The position numbers were made by a program, and so were the translations under genes. From positions 11,205,223 to 11,269,222 of the forward strand of contig NC_058515.1 in assembly GCF_020382885.2 (NCBI RefSeq): 64,000 nucleotides of DNA. The letters are read 5' to 3'. Positions 23,068-33,840 of this stretch are shown one piece after another. Under the pieces are notes generated by a model, which saw nothing but the letters and a program-made list of their open reading frames with translations, did no database searches and was not told the origin of the DNA. Source of the stretch: Scatophagus argus. Its lineage: Eukaryota > Chordata > Actinopteri > Scatophagidae. How positions within the stretch are numbered: the first letter of the stretch is position 1; every line of letters starts with the position of its first letter.

Positions 23068-23732
23068 ACAGAGTGATTGACAGACTGCCGCAGAGGGACA
23101 GAAAGAGAGGGAGAGCGAGAGAACGAGGGCCGAGGGTGAAGATGGAAGCTGAGAGGGGGAATATATGGAAGAAGAGGAGGAGGAGGAGGAGAGCAGCTGG
23201 AGAAAAGACTGACGAAACGGGGGATAGAAGGGGGACGATGTGTTAAGTTTTTGGGTGGTTTGTATGCGCCACAAAAGAGACAAAACAAAAAGGCCCTAGA
23301 AACTGAAATCAGGAAAATGTGTATTTGTATGTTAACTAATTACATGTACTGTTCTGAGTCCAGAGATTGACAACAAACCCACAACCTCACGCAGAGAAGG
23401 GAAATATACAAAGAGGCCCATGTTCATCAGCATCTCCTCTCTCACATCCCAGGTATCACTAAAACATCCCTCCTTCCTTCCTTCTCCTTCAACTGGACGA
23501 CTCCAACTGAACTGCTGTCTGACTCGTTTCTAATTTTGAAATCCGCGCCTCCGCGTTTTACGTAGAAATTTGTCATCTCTGTGATACGTTTGAAAATCCG
23601 TTGGGGGAGTTTTACTCTGAAATTCACCGCAGTGTGACAAAGTTTCCACCTTCAACCTTGCAGTACTTCATGTATTTCTTCGATTTCCCCTCTACCACTA
23701 CGTAGGGCTCATACTTCTTTAGCAGCTCCTGA

Positions 23733-23782
<50 letters not shown>

Positions 23783-24990
23783 CATGCTGCACAAAATATC
23801 ACAAGCTGTCAGGTTGGCATTGAACGTCCAGTCAGATTTGTAAACTTGTTCCGTCATTCTTCTCAAGACTTAAAACTGAATTTTAAACGATTTTATGAAG
23901 GCCAAACTTCTTGTACTGTTGCCTGTGTTTTGCCCGCGTTGTTTGAGGACTTTGGCTTCCTTTGGAAAGTGAAAAAATGGGTTTGTTGAAGAAAATGCTC
24001 AGTGTAGAAAACTTTAAAACAATACCCAGCCTTACCACTTAGAGGAAACTCTCCCATCTCGTGACCTTTAAAGATGACCACAGTGAGTTTTAGTTGTAAT
24101 CACCTGCCTGCTAATGGATGGATTTGAGTATGAAACTATGAGACTTTTGGACGTGCGGCGATAGGATTGGATGATTTGTGCCTGTTGTAAGCAGGATCAT
24201 GTCCACAGAAGTCAACCTGCAGGAAGTGGTTTCCCCCTTGCAGCTGCAGGACATCTACAATAAAAACAAAAACAAAGATGCTCCGTGTGGTAGAAAAACT
24301 AGAGGCCCTGTTTTTTTTGTTTTGTTTTGTTTTTTTACTTACTGCGTGTAACTGCAACTTGATTCAAAGGCAAAACTCAGTGCAAGCAGTCAGATGGGAC
24401 AAATGTTTCTTCAAAAACGCGATGTTTTATCACGCAAAACATTCCAGTAACGTTTGTTGTTGAACACGAGCAGAGCTGCTCGTCCGGATGTCTCGGTATG
24501 CGGTACAGTTTCCAACAGTATAGTGCAATTTTTGAATTATTATCGCGTTTATGGGAAATTGTTGTTATTATAAGTATGGTTATGGTTATTATTGTTCTCC
24601 TGGTAAAGTTATAATGACTTTTTTTTTCTTTTTTTTTTTTGGCTTCTGTACATTGTCATTTGGAGTCCTGCTGGACAGAGGCATAACGTGACAATGGTGG
24701 AAATGAATCCCAGTTTACACTCAGCATGTGATGAATTAGATCTGATCAGGGGAGTTGACGCGAGTTCAGCGAGTTCCTTTTTACTCTGAAACAACTGAAA
24801 TTACCAGAAATGTTGCCACAGAATAACAAGCAATGCTATTTATGAACGTTGATGGTGCTCAATGATTTTTTTATTTTTTTTTTACACAAATCGAAATTGA
24901 AAGTGAACTCATTTAGTTAATAACAATGATAATGGTAATGATATTTATAATGATGATCATATCAATAAAATGGAATGGAGTTTTTTTTTC
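23068..24990 (+). other. mmp14: mmp14 3' UTR with poly(A) signal
   Basis: Long non-coding tail after the TAG at 23065-23067. It holds a purine-rich GGA stretch (23170-23195), a (GT)n tract (23736-23778) and several T-rich runs. The best polyadenylation signal is AATAAA at 24964-24969. The resulting UTR of about 1.9 kb gives ample room for microRNA and AU-element control. Confidence 0.7.
23736..23778. repeat. (GT)n microsatellite in mmp14 3' UTR
   Basis: About 21 GT units, nearly perfect, probably transcribed as part of the mmp14 mRNA. Confidence 0.95.
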
Positions 24991-26453
24991 CTGCTTGTTT
25001 TCACTTTTGTATTTCATTAGATAAAGTGAAATTAAACTATTTTCTACAAACACTCATAGATTTTTTTCCCCGTTCTTTTGTAATCTCTTGGCTGGTGTCT
25101 GAATATACATGAACACTTCATACCACAACAACGTCACACAACCTACAGCCAAACACAGTCCCAGCATTCATCTGTTTGCTGACAACAGCTGACGTTTTGG
25201 CATTTTTAAATATGATGGGATCACATAAAAGCCTCAGTTTAGGGCAAACATCTGCTTGACTGATTCAGATTCAGTCCCCATGTCACGCCATAAAACTATT
25301 ACGTGCTGCCCTCACTTGTTAAGTACACCATTTACACACACAAATGTGTTAAAATACTCACTATGACCTCAGTAATAAACATCAAGTACAGTGTCAAACA
25401 AAAACTAAAAATGTGTGAACGCTGTCAAAGCAGAGTTTTACATGAGATTATTAGATTCCTAATAATGTGGCTGCTTTGTGCGTGTTGTCATCTCCATAAC
25501 TAAGCTATTTTATCATAATTAAAAAGTCTTCCATTCCCATTTCTTATTGAAAACACGTTTGTCATCTCATGTTTCTCATCTTTCCTGCTCTCCAGAGCTG
25601 CTCTGGAGGATACTACTACTACTACTGCTACTACTAATAATACCCATCAATACTCCCCTTCAAGGATCAAGTGGTTTTAGTAGCTACATCTGCAGTTTAA
25701 AGTGTAAAAGTTTGTTATTTTGTGTGGTTTTATTGTTTATTGCTGATTTGGATGTCTGCAATACAAAGCAATAGAATTCAGCCACAGCTCATAATACATG
25801 TGACAGTCATCTGCACTTACAGCTAATAAGGAAAAGAAAACAACTTATTTTACATTGTTATTTGCATGTCTGATTTTAGTTGTTTCAGATTCTCTGCACA
25901 GCCTGATACTCACCTTGATTTATTTTTTTTTTTTTGCAAGCAATTACAAAATTAACGGTCACATTTTTATTATTATGAAGGCAGAGAGGTTGAAAACTTT
26001 GGGGATGGAGTGTGAGAAGGAGACAGCACCTCCAGATCAGGACAGAGCCTGGGCCTCAGACTGAACAGCCTGGACGCAGTTAGTTCACCTCTGGTTGTTT
26101 TTGGCCGTGGAGGAAGCAGTCATGTGCCGAGGAACGAGTTGGAAAAAATGATGGAAAACTGTTACACTTTTTTTCAGAGAAGCGCGTTCCAGTCGAGCAT
26201 CTGGTATTCCTGAACCATGTGTAGCTTACAGTCTGACTCTCTCCTCTGAAAATGAACTGTGCAAACGTGTGAAAGAAAAGACAGAGAGAGAGAGAAAGGA
26301 GGGGTGAGGTGACAGAAGTGGATATTTTTCCCTCTTCTCATTCTCTCTCTTTCTTATTCCCTCACCCATTGCAAAAGAGTTCACTTTATGAGGCAAAGCA
26401 CTCCTCCTCTCACCACAAGTATCTCTGGTCTGTTTTTGCTCTTTCCTAACCCC

Positions 26454-26485
26454 CCTCCTCCTCCTCCTCCTCCTCCTCCTCCTCC
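26454..26485. repeat. (CCT)n microsatellite
   Basis: About ten CCT units. Confidence 0.9.
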
Positions 26486-28079
26486 AGCCTCCCTCTTCCT
26501 CATGCTCTCTGTTTTAACTCTTCACATGCTCCAAATGCGTCCACGGTAAACAACAACAGCAGTCTCCGTAAACCGCGAGATGAAGGCAAACAACCACAGA
26601 CATGAAAGGAAAACTGCTGAACATGTGGTTGGTGTGCAGCTGTGGTTTAGCCTCTCAAAAACTGTTTTCAGGCAGGAAAGAATTTTCCTTATTAGGCCTA
26701 CAGATTTAATAACCAGCTCGACTGGTTACACTGAATTTGAGCAGCTGATGTGGATGTGAAGTTTATCGTGAATATACTGTACTCTAATCATCTTTTCTTT
26801 TCTCTCTATCATCTGTTCAGCCACTTTGCTCCGCCCCTGGTCAAACCGTCTCCGTCACCTGGTGTTTCCATTTGTCTCAGAGGGTCTCTGGATCACTGAT
26901 GGACACATGGATGCTGCTGAACTGTGCAGTAAAAGCCCAATCCTCTGTGGTTTTATAGATCAGCTAGAGAAACAGTTTAACTAACTGTTCACAAAGAAAA
27001 AACAAAACAATTTTCTAATAATGTCACTGGGAATTTCCTGGAAAGACGTAGAGGACTTACCTTGGAAGAGCTGCTAAACTTTTAATCAATTCATTTATCA
27101 TTGCAAGCTTTGGTATATTTGCTGACTTGTAAGCTGCTGTGCACTGACTGAGAGACCTTCTAAGTCTGTGTTTTCGGACCGTTTAGCTTGTGACCCCTTC
27201 ACAACGAAGAAATGTCTGCTTGCTTTTGGGCCATGAACAAGTTAAACAAAAGTTAAAACCTTCACCATTTATCAGATAACCAAAAATCCTTTTAATTGTC
27301 CCAAAACCACTTAGATTTATTGGGTGATGCCCCCCAGATCAGATTAACAATCCATGTTCCCGATACTTAGAAAGCAAATAGTTTCCAAGAACCTTCCTAA
27401 GAATTTAAATGTTCTATCTAGGAAATTATTAGGAAACTACGGGACCTGTCGAGTATAATGTAGTCGCTGTTTTACTTGTAAATCGGCATCATGATGCCGA
27501 TTTAGCGGGCGGGCACACGAAGCAGCAGCCTGATCGGAGCCAGTAATGTTTAATGTTGTCAAAGATGCTGCTGATCAGAAAGGAAAAGGGAAAAATAAAT
27601 CAAATTCCCCAGACTGAGTCACACAACACATACTGGACTTAATTTCATGCAGCAATCTGAATGTCAGTTTGGAAGTAATAGCAAGTTTATCTGCCAAGCA
27701 TCTGCTCTCCGTCCGGACATGAACGCAGATGAGACCTTTTGGCAGCCATGTTGGCTTCTATTCCTCTTTCCTCCCCCTTTTCTCTCTCTCTCCTTTTCTC
27801 TGTCTCGCTGTCAGCCATTTTAATGCTGAACTCATACAAATCTGTTTGGGCGGTGCAGGAACAACCATTGGGCTCAGCACTCCGTCTCCATGCCAGGCAG
27901 GAAGTGGTCAGGACAGCTGCTTGCAATTCAACCTGAGACTTTGTTTGGGTGACCTACATTATGGCACCATTTATTCTCTACTGTAACTTCAACAGTCACT
28001 TTTTCTTTTTCGCCACATTTGCTCGTTTTGCCGAAACTTCCAGTACTACAAAGTAAACTAAATATTATTTTTCTCAAAT

Positions 28080-28189
28080 ACTCGACTTAGGTATAATTTT
28101 GAGGTAGCTTACTTGAGTATTTCCATTTTGCGTTACTTTATATGTCAGCACTGCTACATTTCAGAAGCAAATGAAGTATTTGAACTCCC
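28080..28189 (+). repeat. Left part of an ACTTGAGTA-type percomorph repeat
   Basis: CTTACTTGAGTATTTCCATTTTGCGTTACTTTATATG and CTACATTTCAGAAGCAAATGAAGTA closely follow a repeat common in percomorph genomes. The right part continues at 28560-28765, after an insertion. Confidence 0.65.
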
Positions 28190-28266
28190 ATATATATATA
28201 TATATATATGTATGTATCTTCTTGAATTTCCCCTGGGATCAATAAAGTATCTATCTACCTATCTAT
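28190..28266 (+). mobile_element. LINE-like 3' tail (TTTCCCCTGGGATCAATAAAGTATCTATCT)
   Basis: A TA run followed by GAATTTCCCCTGGGATCAATAAAGTATCTATCTACCTATC. Tails of this form, ending in an ATCT repeat, mark truncated non-LTR retrotransposons in fish, perhaps of the Rex/CR1 group; the family name is uncertain. It sits between the two halves of another repeat, so it probably inserted into it. Confidence 0.55.
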
Positions 28267-28559
28267 GTCAAATGATAACCATACAAAATATGACAGGTTG
28301 GTATAGTTTATAGCGTTCTGCCAAAGAGACATTTGAAACTTCACTGAAACTTCTCAGACGATTTCACTTCAGTAACTGTGCGAAGCCAAAACAACTAAAA
28401 CAGTCCAACACAAAAAAAAGCAAGGACTGAAGTCCAAAAAACCTAATTTTTCTTCTTTCCTCTTCCATTTGTCATCTCACAGCCCCTCGGTTTTTATCTT
28501 GACCCTTTGGAACGGGTCCAGCCCTCATTTGGGAAGCTCTAGACTAAACAAACCTACAG

Positions 28560-28765
28560 TATAACAACTTAAAGTTAGTTTCTTCTCCACCAGCTCTAAA
28601 ATGTTACATACACATCAGTATTAACATGCAGTAATATCATAAACCACAATAACAATGGACATTTTTCTGCATAATTAGCACTTTGTGAGTGACTTGACTT
28701 GTAAGAGTATTTTATATGAACGTACTGGTACTTGTACTTAAGTAAATCTACTCCTTCTACACAGT
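28560..28765 (+). repeat. Right part of the ACTTGAGTA-type percomorph repeat
   Basis: CTGCATAATTAGCACTTTGTGAGTGAC ... TACTGGTACTTGTACTTAAGTAAATC matches the later part of the repeat begun at 28080. Diverged. Confidence 0.6.
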
Positions 28766-30968
28766 TCAGCCTACTTCAGGTCTCATCTTTATTTTTTACG
28801 GAAGCAAACTGACATTAAACAAAAGTGAAAAATCACATAATGGTTCTGAAACAGACGCTTATTTCAGTTACACAAAACACGCAAACAAATATCGGAAAGC
28901 CACGAGGTCTACTGTCCAAGTCGCAACAAACAAAGATAATTGCAGCCCACAGTGCCAGTTCTCATACAGTCATGTACAGTTCAAAACTTTCAGTGTGTGT
29001 AATTTTGTCAAACATGCTACCCAGGGTGCTTCCACACTACAGAAACACCCAGGCCAGGAAGTGGTCTTTGGGAAACAAGCTGCTGAATCAGTGCCTCCAC
29101 AAACCCCACCGACTCTGCGCTTTGCTCATCCTCCTGCAGCCCAGTCCCAGTCTGCCAGGAAACCCCCCCCCCTGTTTCTGGCCTGTGGGTGAAACTACAA
29201 TGGCCTGTCAGCACAACCCAAAGCCCATCCTTCTCCCTCCATCTGCGCAGACTGACCTCACCTAACGCACCCTCAACCCCCTTAAACACCCACCCTCCCT
29301 CCTTCCCTCCATCGCTGACTTCTGCACAATAAGCAACATCTGGTTCTCATTTCCCCAAAATCAAAACAACACGAGGACGAGAGGAAGGCAGAGATGTGAG
29401 GGTGGGAGGAGTCAAAGGAGAGAGACATTCACAGAAAAGAGAAAAGCAGGATGTGAAAAGATGGTGTGTCGAAAGAAGGAGCGAGAAGTTACACGTCTCG
29501 CTGTGGGTGCAGGTGTGAGGGTGTGCGTGTGAATGAAGAATGTCGACCACTTCAACATTTCTAATTCTGTAGCCCGCTCAGCGCCCCCTCACCACCACAC
29601 ACACCACACACACACACACACTTCTGTAACACAACAAGCAGTCAGTACCTCAACCGTATGGTCAACTGTTTGAAAAAGTTAAGACAAGGGGTGGGGGGGA
29701 GAAAAAATCTCCACTGAAAAGAATCTGCAACTCAGCGACTAGCAGCCCTAATTACAGTGAGGCTTTGCTGAAGTCTGCAACAAGACAAAGAGAGAGAGAG
29801 AAAAAGGGGCAGACGTGGGAGCCGAAAGCGAGAGTGGGGGGCAAAGAGAGGTTTACCTCATTTTGTAAACAGTCTGTTTATAAGCCAAAGTCACTCTAAA
29901 TTGGTGCTGACTAAACAAAAGCACAGCCGCTCAGGGTGTCGGCAAAATATTCCCTTAACACCTCCAGTGGATGAGAGTTAAGTCTGATTCTCTTCAAAAT
30001 AATCCATCAGTGTGGTAGTGATGCTTTTTTTTTTTTTTATTAAAAAGGGTGCAAAAGATCCCTGCTCACTCAAAGAGTCATAAAACCTGGAATTAGATTT
30101 TCTTGCCATTTCTTCATAGCTGATTTATGTTTTCTGCTTTTAAAATTAGATGATGCAAAAGACAAGTGTTTCCGCGGTTTGATTAAGACTTCGTCCAGCT
30201 TCCAGTTTTGGGCAGATACCAGCAAATATCGCTTTCTGTGGGAAGAAACGCGCTGCCAGCTCGGCTGAAGCCAGCTAATCATCTTTCCAGACAGCAGGCT
30301 GCAGAGCGACACATCTGAAACCATAACTTTTGAGACTTCCCCTGAAAAATAAGTTGTTTTAAGTGAGTGGCACAAAGCTTGATGTGAGCCAGAGTGTTCC
30401 CAGAAATGCTCATCTCTGTTCACAGGAATCGATGGGTTTTATCTTACACTTTTATTGTGTTTCTTAAAGTAGATTTGTCTTAGTTAACTGGAATCCACCC
30501 ACTGCAACAAGTCGACAAATCAGTCTGAAATCAGACAAAACTAAAATTAATCATTTCTGGTGACAGCCTCACATAACATTTCCTTTTTTTATTGGCTCGC
30601 TGCTTAAACTTAATTCAGTTGCCTCACCGAGGTCGACTTGACCGAACATTCGTCATACATTTCGAGCAAAAACAGTTCTTACAGGACCCCAAGGTGTGCA
30701 CCCCTCACTCTCTCTCTCTAACACACATATGTACACAGTGAGGTCCTTAATCAGAGCGACTTTGTGTTTGCCAGCTCCTCCCTTCCCCTGCCTGCCCAAC
30801 AAAACTCCTCTCTTTGCCCAACACCAGACAAAATGGCGTTTGAGCTTCCCCAGCTGCCTTACGGCTGTGAAATGCTGCATTCTAGTGGAGGCTGCGAGAC
30901 ACCGACTCTGCACTGGATTTATAAAAATATCCATCACTCATTTCTGTGAAGTATAAACGGAACAAACA

Positions 30969-30974
30969 TTTATT
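30969..30974 (-). terminator. mrpl52: mrpl52 polyadenylation signal
   Basis: AATAAA on the minus strand (plus TTTATT), 127 bp beyond the mrpl52 stop codon. It gives a short 3' UTR typical of a mitochondrial ribosomal protein gene. Confidence 0.7.
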
Positions 30975-31100
30975 GCAGAAATCCATGAACAGTAGGAAAA
31001 AACACGAATTGTAAAGCTGAAGAAAACGCACAAATCCTGATAAATATACTCAATAGGTTGACTATCAACATATTCAGAATAAGGACACTGCAACTTGTTT

Positions 31101-33836
31101 CTAGCTTTGAGATTTTTTCTTCAATAGTAGTTTCCCTTTAGGTTTGAGTAAAAGGGACTTTTTGTGCTCCTCCATTATTTTGGCCTCTTCCTGTTTTTCC
31201 CTCCACACCTCCATTCCTCTGTCCACCTCCGCGTTCAGCATCACGATGCGTCTCTGTGAGAGAGAGATAAAACCACAACTTTTTGTTGCAAAGTGTAACA
31301 TGTTAACTAGTGAGCTTTAGAAGTACTGGTAGGATTATTTTGGTACCTTAGGAGTTACTTCCCTCTGTTATCATTCTTTGTGCTAAGCTAAGCTAACCTT
31401 CTGATGGCTTTAGCTCTGTAGTTATCATACAGACACAAAGGGGATATCTGACTCTTGGCAAAAAAAAGTGAAAGGTATTTTCCCTAAACTGCAACTTTCC
31501 CTTTAAGCATAATAGATATTTTTGAATTTCATTTAAAAATCTGAGAGAGAGAGCCGAGGTTTCAGACAAAAAATAAGGAATGAAGCAAACGCAGATAAAG
31601 TGACACAAAGATGCTTAAAAAAAAAAGAGATAAAGCCAAAAGTGTTGATACTCACAGCTAAAACTTCTCTCTCTTGTTTCCTTCTGAGCTGTCCCTTCAT
31701 TGGAGGTGCTGGTCTACCGTCTGTCCGGATACACAAAGAAGAAAACGTTAACACACAGAGGAAAATTAGCAAGAAGTTGATCACAACACGGTCACCTTCA
31801 TCTCAAAATGCTGTAAGCAGAGGAGAGGGAAAATGGCTTGTTTTGGCTCTAAACTACCAGAAGTTTAACAAGCTCAGTGTCAAAGGAACTCAGTTACTAC
31901 TCAAAGAAACAAAAAGGGTGAAAACGTCTCCTGCGATGCTGCGTTTCACTGAGAGGAGGTCCTGCTTTTGTGCATGTTGGCTCAAAGAGTCTCCATGGCA
32001 ACAAAAAAATGACCCGTGACTTCAAAAACTTCAACCTTTATTTTGTCAGTATGTTGTTTTTACATACACCGAAATTCTTTCTCTACATTTAACCCATCAC
32101 TGATTGAAACACACACACATGCAACATGCAGTGAAACACACAGGAGCAGCGGGCTGCCATGCCAGGCACCCGGGGAGCAAACTGGGAGGGGGGTTAAGTG
32201 CCTTGACCAAGGGCACATCAGCCGACTAATTGGATGGGGAGTGGGGTCATCAATCACTCCACCACATCCAAATTTTTCCTGCCAGTCTGAGATCCCGGTG
32301 ACCCTTCGGTCACAAGGAGCTTCTTAAACAACCACAACATGCACTTCCTGCTTCCTGAGTGGGCGTGGTCACCTCTCCCTCCAATCCCGCAGTGGGGATT
32401 TTTAACTCTAACGCACGGCCAAGGGCTATTTCTTGTCCTTGTCAAAGCAACACTGGATACTGTCAAGACTTTAAAGACTAACTAAACGCCAGACTCGTGA
32501 CTTAATTAGCTTCCAAAACGTCACCTGCCTCCAGCTCAGTCACTCACAAAATTCAATTGCAATAGCCGGGCTTCAACCTGTAGAGGGCAGCCGCTATGCA
32601 TGTTTACAGCACGAAATGTAAAATTCAAATGATTTGCAATAAAGCGTCAACATTTGGACTTAAATAGATAAGTTGATATCAGTAGATCAGTAATACTAGT
32701 AATTGTCTATTTAAACCGATTTTCAACAGGAAAAGGTGGTTTAGGGGATTAGTTATTTTTTTAATGTAAAAAGGAGCCTGTTAGCTTAACAAGCGCACTC
32801 CGAATCCACAGATCTCGCGAGAGTGAGTTGCTGAGGCAACAAGTGTGTGACTTAAACAGGGAGTGCAAAATTTACTTTGGTGACTATGGACGGAGAAAGA
32901 CTCGGTCATAATATGTGATGAAATGACACCTAATGGAGGTGAACCGTCGTTACTGTTATTAAGTCCACATATGTTTGTCCTGTTGTCAAAATGTCCGCTG
33001 TACAATTTTTCAAAACAATAAATATATATATATATATACCTGCAAATGACCAATCAGGCAGATCTGTCAGGGGGCCATATTCTGAGCCGCTTCGGCCAAG
33101 TCCGTGCCTGCAAGCAAACACAAACTTTATGAAGTTAGACATCTTCCACTGTTTTATTGATTAGAACGAAGCATTTAGGTAGCTAATGTGTGATTCAGTT
33201 ATCACTGCTGAGGCGACTAAATTCCCCTTGGAAGATGACAACTTCCCATTAGCATGTCAGTTTAGATGTTATAATGGTTTCAGTTAAAAACGGTTGACAA
33301 ACAACAACATTTGGGTTTACAGCGAACTTACTCTTTCCTCCATTTGAGTCCAGCCTGTACGCGGCACGTCGTGCTGAACTGCCTGCTGGAGAGCCTCAAC
33401 ACTGCAAAACGACAGCCTACAAAGTCACCCACTGACATCCACAACAATCTGAAATCCACAGCGATGTTTCGATCACACCATTGTGATCTTAAGAGAGCAT
33501 ACAGAAAAAGTATCTATGTGCTTACATCTCTCTTCAGTGTTTCAGCTAAGAACAAGGCAACCATGTAAAGAAATAACTCTATAAAGAGAATACACGCTCA
33601 TTTACTTAAGAGTTTGGTGTGACAGAACCGTTAGCATCAGCGTTAGCCTTGATAATCATCGTTACTTTTACATTTACGATGGTTATTCAAACATACATTT
33701 GTATCAAATGCTGCGACGGGAACAACAACAGGTACGCAACTCAGCTGTGAGGTTTTAACAGGTCTCACACGTAACGAATTTAGTGAATAACCTCTGTCTC
33801 ACCTGAACAGCACAATGTCCTCACGGGGGCCGCCAT
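31101..33836 (-). CDS. mrpl52: Mitochondrial large ribosomal subunit protein mL52
   Basis: Nuclear-coded component of the 39S mitochondrial ribosomal subunit. Five exons join in frame to 129 aa: 33803-33836, 33332-33401, 33040-33107, 31656-31720, 31101-31253. The N-terminus [20 protein letters not shown] is basic, Ser-rich and lacks acidic residues, as a mitochondrial import peptide does. The core [34 protein letters not shown] and [18 protein letters not shown] matches human MRPL52 nearly residue for residue. The C-terminus is Lys-rich ([17 protein letters not shown]). The start ATG lies in a YY1-like site (AACATGGCGGCC). Introns 3 and 4 carry transposon-derived repeats. It lies next to mmp14, as in mammals. 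Identification is firm. Confidence 0.96.
31330..31510 (+). repeat. Teleost interspersed repeat with GCTAAGCTAAGCTAAC core in mrpl52 intron 4
   Basis: TGTGCTAAGCTAAGCTAACC, then a CAGACACAAAGGGGATATCTGACTCTTGGCAA block and a CTGCAACTTTCCCTTTAA end, follow a fish repeat often found in introns. A second remnant is at 17655-17760. Confidence 0.6.
32040..32330 (+). mobile_element. Transposon-derived repeat (GGTTAAGTGCCTTGACCAAGGGCAC type) in mrpl52 intron 3
   Basis: Conserved landmarks in order: ATTTAACCCATCACTG, CAGCGGGCTGCCATGCC, GGCACCCGGGGAGCAA, GGGGTTAAGTGCCTTGACCAAGGGCACATCAG and GACCCTTCGGTCACAAGG. The same string of blocks recurs throughout teleost genomes. I do not know its RepBase class. 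Confidence 0.65.
32577..32590 (+). promoter_or_regulatory. Candidate CTCF site in mrpl52 intron 3
   Basis: CCTGTAGAGGGCAG matches the core CTCF pattern CCASYAGRKGGCRS at 13 of 14 positions by eye. A single match of this quality can be chance. Confidence 0.35.
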
Positions 33837-33840
33837 GTTG

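Larger units (their letters stand above)
24991..30968. other. Intergenic between mmp14 and mrpl52, no gene supported
   Basis: Six kilobases without a recognisable exon on either strand. The open frames of 60-146 codons lack family motifs and splice context. Contents: a TAC trinucleotide run (25611-25635), a CCT microsatellite (26454-26485), repeat remnants at 28080-28765, and a CA run near 29600. Confidence 0.6.

Noticed and set aside
28825..29265. 146-codon plus-strand open frame between mmp14 and mrpl52
   Set aside because: No recognisable domain, odd composition, overlapping frames on both strands, no splice or promoter context.
32140..32260. Possible tRNA or tRNA-derived SINE head
   Set aside because: No box A/box B pair or cloverleaf could be found by eye; the block pattern fits a known-looking dispersed fish repeat instead.
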